DNA from: Paludibacteraceae bacterium
GTDB lineage: Bacteria; Bacteroidota; Bacteroidia; Bacteroidales; Paludibacteraceae
Assembly (NCBI GenBank): GCA_017649925.1
Contig: JAGCFX010000039.1
Location: 1 to 32,464 of the forward strand
Length of the DNA: 32,464 bases
Direction of reading: 5' to 3'
Program-made: the position numbers and the translations under genes
In this document: positions 18,225 through 24,885 of the stretch, piece after piece
Layout: every line of letters starts with the position of its first letter
How positions within the stretch are numbered: position 1 is the stretch's first letter
The notes under the pieces: model-generated
Told to the model about the DNA's origin: nothing
Seen by the model: the letters and a program-made list of their open reading frames with translations, nothing else
Databases searched by the model: none

Positions 18225-18349
18225 AATTGACGATTGTTAAGATTTCCGATGTCGAGAGAACATCGAAGGCATATCGGACTTGCATCGGACCAATATCGAG
18301 TCAGCGAACTGCCGATTTTCGACTTCAAGAATTGACGATTATTAAGATT
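18225..18349. repeat. 20-bp direct repeats bracketing an 11-bp-phased array; one copy is the comEC 3' end
   Basis: AATTGACGATTGTTAAGATT (18225-18244) and AATTGACGATTATTAAGATT (18330-18349) differ at one position. The second copy encodes the last codons of comEC (ILIIVN). The 85 bp between them contain the TCGR array. This could be a tandem duplication of 105 bp or an insertion that duplicated its target. Confidence 0.75.
18252..18322. repeat. Array A: TCGA/TCGG phased every 11 bp upstream of the giant-protein operon promoter
   Basis: TCGA or TCGG occurs at 18252, 18263, 18274, 18285 and 18296, exactly 11 bp apart, with another TCGA at 18319 that is one base out of phase. The array fills the intergenic space between the comEC stop and a point 60 nt upstream of the -33 box. 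On the minus strand the units read TCGATATTGGT, CCGATGCAAGT, CCGATATGCCT, TCGATGTTCTC and TCGACATCGGA. I do not recognise the element. A helically phased protein-binding array is the simplest reading. Confidence 0.65.
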
Positions 18350-19647
18350 ATCACCAACGCATAATACACGATTACCATGCCTAATCCGATTGTCACAGGA
18401 ATGGTACTAACCGGCAGACTCTCAATCCAACCAACGGCATGGTTCATCGCCCATGCCAATACCCATGTTATCTTGCCTACAATCAATCCCAAACCGCTGC
18501 CTCCAAGTGCTACACTCGCCAAGCCGCAAGGCACTAAAAATGAAGCAATTGGCAGCACAATCAAGTTCGTCAGCAGAAAATAAGTACTGAACTGTCCGAA
18601 GGTATGCATCGTGATAGGCAAAGTGCCAATTTGTGCCGCCAAAGAAACAATTATTATGCCTAAGAAATAATAGACTATTTTGCCAAAAAAATTCCTTTGA
18701 AGCCGCATAATAATATCCCGCCGAAACAGCGGCATACAAAGCACGATACTTGCTGTCGCCGCAAAACTCAATTGGAAACTTACGCTGAACAAATCCAATG
18801 GACGAACTAACAGTATCAGTACAGCCGCTGCCGCAATGGTATTCAGCGAGATAGCTTGCCGATAAGCCATGCGCCCGACCTCAAAAATCGTTACCATCAG
18901 AACGGCTCGTACCACCGAAGGAGTCATGCCTGTTAACCATGCATAAAACCACATAACGCCGATTATAATCAGACTGATTGTCCATCGTCCGAAACGATTC
19001 TCATGCATCGGCCTAAATCGTCCGCCAAGCGTCAACAATCCTAACAAAAGCGCATAAATAATACCCGTGTGCAATCCGCTGACAGCCAACACATGTGCCG
19101 CGCCTGATGCTTGAAAATGATGCCGTAATGCCGGATCTAAATCTTCCTTGTAACCCAAAGTCATCGCGCCTGTTGTTGCCAATTCATCACCGCTCAATCC
19201 CGCAGCCGTAAGTAGCTGATACAGACGCTTTTGCAAAAGTTCCTTACTCCTGACTCTTGACTCATGAATCTGATATTTCTTCCCTACAAACGCCGTTCCT
19301 ACAATACCGTTTCGCAACAGATATTTGCCGTAGTCAAAATCACCTATCGCCTTCGGCCGTTGAATGCGCGTACGCGCAATCACCGTATCGCCTCGCGCGG
19401 GCATCACGCGCGCGCTGTCACGCAATATATATAGGTACACATCGCCCGCAGCACTCAATGCCTTGAATCGCTCGCATTTGGCTGTCGGCTTACTATCGCT
19501 CGTCAGCACAAACGAATATACACGCACACTGTCATACGCTTCATATTCAGCCGGATAAAGCCAACCAGCCCGCTCACTAAACAATATTGCTGCCACCAAC
19601 GGCAGCAGCAATACTATCATCGGATATGCTCTGATTCGGTCTCTCAC
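18325..19647 (-). CDS. comEC: ComEC/Rec2-family DNA-uptake channel protein (short form)
   Basis: ComEC forms the inner-membrane channel that passes single-stranded DNA during natural transformation. The 440-residue protein has two N-terminal membrane segments, a periplasmic OB-like region (VIARTRIQRPKAIGDFDYGKY) and the polytopic Competence domain with the family motifs LAVSGLHTGI, TGMTPSVVRAVLM and FQLSFAATAS. The C-terminal metallo-beta-lactamase-like nuclease domain of Bacillus-type ComEC is absent, and the total is shorter than the usual 650-750 residues. The product ends cleanly after the last membrane helix. It overlaps rpe by 4 nt (ATGA type), so it is the last gene of the 24726-18325 unit. 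Whether a 440-residue form supports transformation is open. Confidence 0.85.
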   Translation of the reverse strand: MRDRIRAYPMIVLLLPLVAAILFSERAGWLYPAEYEAYDSVRVYSFVLTSDSKPTAKCERFKALSAAGDVYLYILRDSARVMPARGDTVIARTRIQRPKAIGDFDYGKYLLRNGIVGTAFVGKKYQIHESRVRSKELLQKRLYQLLTAAGLSGDELATTGAMTLGYKEDLDPALRHHFQASGAAHVLAVSGLHTGIIYALLLGLLTLGGRFRPMHENRFGRWTISLIIIGVMWFYAWLTGMTPSVVRAVLMVTIFEVGRMAYRQAISLNTIAAAAVLILLVRPLDLFSVSFQLSFAATASIVLCMPLFRRDIIMRLQRNFFGKIVYYFLGIIIVSLAAQIGTLPITMHTFGQFSTYFLLTNLIVLPIASFLVPCGLASVALGGSGLGLIVGKITWVLAWAMNHAVGWIESLPVSTIPVTIGLGMVIVYYALVIILIIVNS

Positions 19648-20288
19648 TCCTTCATTACTCTAATCGCTTTCTCCGGATCTTTAGTGCCGAAGACTGCACT
19701 TCCGGCAACCAACACATCAGCGCCGGCTGCAAACAACTCTGCTGCATTCTCTGTGTTCACGCCGCCGTCAATCTCTATCAGCGTCTTCAATCCGCGTTTC
19801 TCTATCTCTGACTTGATGAAACGGATCTTTTCCATAGTCTCGGGAATGAACTTCTGCCCGCCAAAACCGGCAAAAACGCTCATCAGCAAGATCATATCCA
19901 CTTTGTCCAGATACGGCACCAAACGCTTCACATCAATATCCGGATTGATTGTTAGACAAGTCCGCACGCCTTTGGCTTTAATCATATCCAAGATTGGCAA
20001 CGGATTGTCCACCGCTTCCAGATGAAAACCGACCGACCATGCTCCCGCATCGCAAAAACGCTCTACGTATTTCTCCGGATGAACAATCATCAGATGAACA
20101 TCAAGCGGCTTCGTACAGTATTGCTTAAACGGCTTCATCAGCGGAAAACCGAATGATATGTTCGGCACAAAAGTACCGTCCATCACATCCACATGCAGCC
20201 AATCCGCGTCGCTGCGGTTGATCATTTCCAAATCTTGTGCGAGGTGCCCGAAATCCGCGGACAACACACTCGGTGCAATCAATTTCAT
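19644..20288 (-). CDS. rpe: Ribulose-phosphate 3-epimerase
   Basis: Rpe interconverts ribulose 5-phosphate and xylulose 5-phosphate in the pentose phosphate pathway, using a TIM barrel with a divalent metal. The 214-residue length is typical. Signatures: IAPSVLSADFGHL, LHVDVMDGTFVPN (metal ligands and catalytic Asp), LDVHLMIVHPEKY, LIEIDGGVN and LVAGSAVFG. One departure is the phosphate-side loop, which reads SVFAGFGGQKF where the family usually has SVNPGFGGQxF. The gene overlaps both neighbours by 4 nt (response regulator upstream, comEC downstream), which marks translational coupling in an operon of mixed function. Confidence 0.95.
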   Translation of the reverse strand: MKLIAPSVLSADFGHLAQDLEMINRSDADWLHVDVMDGTFVPNISFGFPLMKPFKQYCTKPLDVHLMIVHPEKYVERFCDAGAWSVGFHLEAVDNPLPILDMIKAKGVRTCLTINPDIDVKRLVPYLDKVDMILLMSVFAGFGGQKFIPETMEKIRFIKSEIEKRGLKTLIEIDGGVNTENAAELFAAGADVLVAGSAVFGTKDPEKAIRVMKE

Positions 20289-20953
20289 GTCTTTACCAGT
20301 TTATATCCTTTATATCGAACCGCGATTATCTCATACCCTACATTCTTCAAATACCCGCGCAAATGATTGATATATACGCCTAACGAACGTGCGGTAAATG
20401 CATTATCCTCTTTCCATAGCGCGCCTAAGATGCGGTGTTTATCCACCACCTCGCCTTCCTGACGACAAAGCATCAGCAGCAGATCACTCTCGCGCGATGA
20501 CATATGCTGTCCGTCAAACGTCTGATGCAATGCATCAAACACATGTCCGTTCAGTTCAAATACCTTCTGTTTGCTTTCCTCAAATGCTCTCACTCGCCGC
20601 AGAATAGCTTCGATGCGGCAGATGAGAATATCCATTGAGAATGGTTTTGTCTGATAATCGTCAGCGCCCAGCTGAAAAGCTCGCATCTGGTCTTCGCGCT
20701 CATTGCGCGTCGTCAGCACAATCAGTGGTATCGTCGGTTGACGGTGACGGATATTCTTCAGCAACTCATAGCCGTTCAGTCCGACACCCTGTAATTCCAT
20801 CAGCAACAAGTCCCAATGTTCGGAAGACAGGGCCTCAAGCCCTGCCTTTCCGTTACTTACGGCGCTTGCCTTGTATCCCCGACTTGCCAAGTAATCGCTT
20901 AGCACCGTCGAAAGGCTTATGTCGCCGTCAATGATCAGTATCCTTGCTGCCAT
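20285..20953 (-). CDS. OmpR-type response regulator with atypical receiver (Glu at the phospho-acceptor position)
   Basis: The 222-residue protein has a receiver domain (residues about 4-120) and a winged-helix DNA-binding domain (about 128-222: SSRESDLLLMLCRQEG, LGVYINHLRGYLK, IAVRYKGYKLV). In the receiver the phospho-acceptor position is Glu53 (DLLLMELQGVGLNGY instead of the usual LxDxxLPxxDG), encoded by GAA at 20797-20795. The metal-binding pair at the N-terminus is IIDGD rather than DD/ED. The conserved Thr (LTT, 81-82) and Lys103 (QTKPF) remain. Asp-to-Glu at this site often mimics phosphorylation in other regulators, so the protein may be constitutively active or controlled without a kinase. 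No histidine kinase gene is nearby. It starts 5 nt after the 1255-residue gene and overlaps rpe by 4 nt. Confidence 0.9.
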   Translation of the reverse strand: MAARILIIDGDISLSTVLSDYLASRGYKASAVSNGKAGLEALSSEHWDLLLMELQGVGLNGYELLKNIRHRQPTIPLIVLTTRNEREDQMRAFQLGADDYQTKPFSMDILICRIEAILRRVRAFEESKQKVFELNGHVFDALHQTFDGQHMSSRESDLLLMLCRQEGEVVDKHRILGALWKEDNAFTARSLGVYINHLRGYLKNVGYEIIAVRYKGYKLVKT

Positions 20954-20958
20954 GCAAG

Positions 20959-23900
20959 TTATTTAACCAATGTACCCTGAACGGTATACATTCTGTTGTC
21001 GCGAATGATATAAATCGTACCGTTCATCAGTATCTTCTGGATACCGGTTTCGAGATCAATAGTGATGCTTTCAATGCCTTCACCTTCTTCAAAGTAAGCT
21101 GTGAAAACAGTACTTCTCTTAACCTTGAACTCATAGGTAGCATCTGTGATCTTGTCAGTCTCGTCTTCTTCTTTCCAGTAAACGAAATGGTATCCCGCAT
21201 TGGCAACGGCGTTAATTGTAGCCTTTGTGCCGGTAACGAAAGACTTATCCATTTCGCCCGGTTCTGAGATATAAACCGTACCCATATCGTTTTGATCCTT
21301 AGCTACTTTAACTTCAATGGCTGCTTTGCTTGCCATGCGATGGAGAGACTTGATTACGCCTTGCGAACCTGCTTTCTGACCAAGGTCACCGGCTATGAAC
21401 GCACGCATGTTCTTCGTATCAATTACGCGGATGTAATCAGGAGCGCCCCAGAAGAGTTCGCCGGTTTCAGGATCAAAGGCAATGGATTGAGCCGCTGTGG
21501 TAACAGGAACATCAAGAATACCGGCCTTTGCTTCTTCGCCCACAGGCTTCAGTTCTGCTACCTCATCTTTGATCTTATCAACCATGAAGAGTTGACCCGG
21601 AGTACCGGAAGCAAGCACATATTTCGTCTTGTTCGGTGCGATAGCGATTGCCGTCACGTTCACGTCAGCACCTTTGTATTTGAATGTGCCGAGCTCATCG
21701 AGTTTCTTATCGGAAGTATTCCACTTGTAGAGTTTCTTTCCTGCAACAGCAAATAATGTGTTGCTCAAAACCTCAGCAGCCATATCGGTAACATTCTCTG
21801 TGATGGCGGTTTCCAGATCTGTAGCATCCGGCAGATCTTCGCCGTCCTTCAGCGATGAGTACGAAATGGCCTTCAAGGCAGTACCGTCCAGATAGGTCCA
21901 TTTTTTGTTTACATAGTCACCTGCTTTCACGCTGGAAGCACTCGGTGCAGTGGCTTTAGCCACTTCTGCACCCTGATCTTTGTTGAGAGCGAAGGAAATA
22001 AAGTCACTTCCGTTCACACCATACCATTTAGCAGTGGATTGTGCTTTATAGTAGAAGAGCGCCATGCTTTCTCTTATTATGCCACCTGCAGGCATTACAA
22101 TCTTGTCATGCTTGTCAGCAGCCACTTTGAGGTCCGGATCTTTCCAATTGGAGTCATCCGTCCAACGAGCAAACATAAAGCCCTTCTCCGGCTCTGCTAC
22201 AACCGAGATCTCTTCGCCTGACTCAAACCAACCTTCGTCCGTAAATCCGGTCTTGTTGTTTTCAGAGGTCAGTTTGAAGTGTCCCGTACCTTTTTCTTTC
22301 GGAGTAACGGTGATCTTCGGCAGCGAAGTGAAGGTAACCTGACTTTGTACAACATCACTCTTCTTGAAGGTCTTGTCTGCAGCGACAAACTCCGTACCGG
22401 CAGGAGTAATGGTGCAGTATTTATTCTCAAAGTTGATGTTATTAACAGCCGCCGTAGCACCTTTCAATGTTAAGTTACTACCGATAACAATCAGTTTCTC
22501 ATTACCGGTTACACCTTTTATACATTCTGCCGTACCGCCCATGAAGGAGGAAGGACCAACCAAGCCTTTCAGCGTTACCTCTGCCTTATTCAAACCGATA
22601 GCATAATGCTCATAGGAACTTGTGAGGCTCAATTTCTGATCACCGGAGATTGTCACTTTGCTATTTACAATCTGAATAGCATCAGCGTAAAAGCCTACCA
22701 TGTTAGATGCTCCGGTAGCGAGAACAACCGTAATGTTTGCGGGCTCGGTAGCAGAACCGATTACCAACGGGCATACGCCACTTGACGGTTGGATATTTGC
22801 ACCATTCAGCGTCAGCGTGTTAGAAGCCTCATCGAATACTACCGAACCTGCAGCAATTGCAGTATTAGTAGCGTCGGTCATGATCAGGTTCTCCGTATCA
22901 ATCTGCGTACCACCAACCCAAATCGGGAATGCCTTATTATTCGGATCTGGTATGAAGTAAGCGGTATATACAGCGTCAGTCGTTCCGACCGTTATCTCAT
23001 GCGTCGGATCGCCGCCGTCACTCCACTTTTCAACAATCCAGTACTTATTTGCAAAAGCCTGAATCGTCAGTTTGGTCCCTTCCGGATATTCCTGCTCTGT
23101 AATCGCCGGCATTACGTAACCGCGCGCGTCTTGCCCGTCAGCCACTTTCACCGTAATCTTATGTTTCGGGAGAGTGGACTCAAAGACTGCAGTATAGGTT
23201 ACATTTGCGCCTTTCGTGATATCCACAGAACGCGGACTCTTTGCGTAGTTCTCGTCCGATGGATCGGCTATATCTAACCAGTGGTCAAACTTCCAACCGG
23301 TATTTGCAGTCGCCGTCAGTTCAACGGTTTCGTCAGCGGAGAACCAATACGGATTGGCCTTCCCGGTAATAGCAACCGTACCGCCTTCTGCAGGATCAGC
23401 TGCTACCGCCAGTTTCCATTCAGAGAGGATAAACTCAACAGATGCGTCCGTTACACACACATCCATAGAATTCTTAACGCAGTTTAATGAGTTATCCCAT
23501 TCTTGATTAGCATCTTTGAGCGTTACACCAGTTTGGGTCAAAGCAAAACCGGAGAAGGAGTTACCTGTATGACCGTTGGCTAATACACCGCAGTGGTCTA
23601 TCGTTAATTTAGGATCTGTACCGCTACTGGAGATTCCGCTTGTTTCGCCGTAAACGAGCAATCTTTTCTCTGTGTCGTTTGTCTTGATTGTCAAATCTTT
23701 TTCAAAATCAATACCGGCACCTTCTGCTGATTCAAACTTCATATCGGCACTACCGATATTGATAATAATCGGAGCTTCTGCTCGCAACGCTGCGCCAGTG
23801 CCGACAGGAGCTGTAATCGTAGTGGCCGCCCAGGATATGTCTGCGCCTTGGAGGGTAATCTCGTCATCACCGGTAATTTCGATAGCCGGCTCACTCGAAA

Positions 23901-24726
23901 CATTTGCACTCATTGAAAACTCACCCGTAAATGCCAATGTGTGGGTAGCAGGATTATAGGAAACCTGACCGCTGGAGATAGCCTTCATATCAGCCATGCT
24001 CAGGTTGTCTTTTCCATCGGAGAGTTGGAAACCGTTAATCCGCACAGGATATGTTGTCGTGTATTTGTAGTATGTTATCTCATTGTAGTCATACACGCAA
24101 GGAGCAGTTTTCTCAAGGGCATCGTAGATAGGATCCATACTCTGCAGTGCCGGTTGATCATAAGCCGTCAGCGACAAAGTAACATTATTCAACTCAATGT
24201 GGTGGCAACGGAGTGCGCCGTAATCACCGCCTATATAATTGCTCATGTTGATGCGCATACCACCTTGTGCCTTGAATGTGAAGGCGTCGCTGGAGGTAGA
24301 TGTCAGTGTTTTTGCGCAAAGGACAGCCGGACCGTACGAGCCACCATTCCACTGAATGTCCAATTGGGCATTTTCATCACCCTCAATCGTCAGCGGATAG
24401 CCATAGTTGAAACCGATAAAATGCAGCGGAATGTTCTTTCCCTTAATGGAAACATTACCGGTTACGCTAATTTTCACACCGAAAGTGTGGCCGTCAACAT
24501 CAATAGACAAGCCGTCAGTAATTTCTGTTCCGTCAGCCAGAGACAAAGTATGGGAAGAAGGATCATAGCTTACCTTACCGTTACCAAGGATGTCTCCTTT
24601 GTTCTCATCTGTTGCAGTAACAGTACCGATTTTGATGATTGCGCCATCAGAAAGTGCAGTAGCCATTGCAGTAGAGAAGAACAGCGAGCAGCACATTGCT
24701 GCTACAAATGTAAATAGTTTTCTCAT
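20959..24726 (-). CDS. Large secreted multi-domain protein with InlB-B-like repeats and C-terminal IxRxxxxYxxxG tail
   Basis: The 1255-residue product has a signal peptide (RKLFTFVAAMCCSLFFSTAMA). Three related segments occur near residues 46, 250 and 625 (GKVSYDPSSHTLSLADG, GQVSYNPATHTLAFTGE, GSVVFDEASNTLTLNGA), each followed by beta-helix-like sequence. Four modules of divergent InlB B-repeat type (GWKFDHW, YWIVEKW, GFMFARW, GYHFVYW followed by YTAxF-like strands) lie at about 440-522, 525-597, 803-895 and 1137-1218. A propeller-like stretch (LFAVAGKKLYKWNTSDKKL) lies near 985-1100. The tail GTIYIIRDNRMYTVQG resembles the end of the protein at 17040 and may direct T9SS export. No catalytic motif is seen; a cell-surface role is inferred. 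It is the first gene after the promoter at 24785-24816. Confidence 0.8.
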   Translation of the reverse strand: MRKLFTFVAAMCCSLFFSTAMATALSDGAIIKIGTVTATDENKGDILGNGKVSYDPSSHTLSLADGTEITDGLSIDVDGHTFGVKISVTGNVSIKGKNIPLHFIGFNYGYPLTIEGDENAQLDIQWNGGSYGPAVLCAKTLTSTSSDAFTFKAQGGMRINMSNYIGGDYGALRCHHIELNNVTLSLTAYDQPALQSMDPIYDALEKTAPCVYDYNEITYYKYTTTYPVRINGFQLSDGKDNLSMADMKAISSGQVSYNPATHTLAFTGEFSMSANVSSEPAIEITGDDEITLQGADISWAATTITAPVGTGAALRAEAPIIINIGSADMKFESAEGAGIDFEKDLTIKTNDTEKRLLVYGETSGISSSGTDPKLTIDHCGVLANGHTGNSFSGFALTQTGVTLKDANQEWDNSLNCVKNSMDVCVTDASVEFILSEWKLAVAADPAEGGTVAITGKANPYWFSADETVELTATANTGWKFDHWLDIADPSDENYAKSPRSVDITKGANVTYTAVFESTLPKHKITVKVADGQDARGYVMPAITEQEYPEGTKLTIQAFANKYWIVEKWSDGGDPTHEITVGTTDAVYTAYFIPDPNNKAFPIWVGGTQIDTENLIMTDATNTAIAAGSVVFDEASNTLTLNGANIQPSSGVCPLVIGSATEPANITVVLATGASNMVGFYADAIQIVNSKVTISGDQKLSLTSSYEHYAIGLNKAEVTLKGLVGPSSFMGGTAECIKGVTGNEKLIVIGSNLTLKGATAAVNNINFENKYCTITPAGTEFVAADKTFKKSDVVQSQVTFTSLPKITVTPKEKGTGHFKLTSENNKTGFTDEGWFESGEEISVVAEPEKGFMFARWTDDSNWKDPDLKVAADKHDKIVMPAGGIIRESMALFYYKAQSTAKWYGVNGSDFISFALNKDQGAEVAKATAPSASSVKAGDYVNKKWTYLDGTALKAISYSSLKDGEDLPDATDLETAITENVTDMAAEVLSNTLFAVAGKKLYKWNTSDKKLDELGTFKYKGADVNVTAIAIAPNKTKYVLASGTPGQLFMVDKIKDEVAELKPVGEEAKAGILDVPVTTAAQSIAFDPETGELFWGAPDYIRVIDTKNMRAFIAGDLGQKAGSQGVIKSLHRMASKAAIEVKVAKDQNDMGTVYISEPGEMDKSFVTGTKATINAVANAGYHFVYWKEEDETDKITDATYEFKVKRSTVFTAYFEEGEGIESITIDLETGIQKILMNGTIYIIRDNRMYTVQGTLVK

Positions 24727-24784
24727 AATGTAATGATTTTAGTTAATAATATGGATTATTTGAGATAAATACATTATTTGGGCG

Positions 24785-24816
24785 CAAAGTTACTACTTTT
24801 TTCCGAAATATGCAAA
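24785..24816 (-). promoter_or_regulatory. Bacteroidetes-type promoter for the 1255-residue protein, response regulator, rpe and comEC unit
   Basis: On the minus strand, TTTG (24816-24813), a 20-nt spacer and TAACTTTG (24792-24785) match the consensus exactly. Transcription should begin near 24779 with GCGCCC, the same start context as the promoter at 18160-18191. The leader would be about 53 nt and AT-rich. Confidence 0.8.
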
Positions 24817-24855
24817 TTTTTTGTGCATATTTTTTTATTTTATAATAAAAAGGGC

Positions 24856-24885
24856 AAAAAAAATGAGCCTTATAGTTGGCTCATT
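24856..24885 (-). terminator. Intrinsic terminator overlapping the glutaminyl cyclase stop codon
   Basis: AATGAGCC (24862-24869) pairs with GGCTCATT (24878-24885) around an 8-nt loop. On the minus strand it is followed by a T-run (A 24856-24863 on the plus strand). The last codons of the gene form the first arm and the TAA stop (24872-24870) lies in the loop. Confidence 0.8.

Noticed and set aside
18199-18225. Intrinsic terminator downstream of comEC in the A/T-rich stretch
   Set aside because: Only a four-base A/T stem can be drawn, with no GC core.
18252-18322. CRISPR array or tandem-repeat (VNTR) array
   Set aside because: The unit is only 11 bp, the conserved part is 4 bp, there are no spacers of 25 bp or more and no cas genes.
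23941-24717. 258-codon plus-strand frame opposite the 1255-residue secreted protein
   Set aside because: It is a shadow of the signal peptide and beta-rich region of the real gene, with no homology or start signals of its own.
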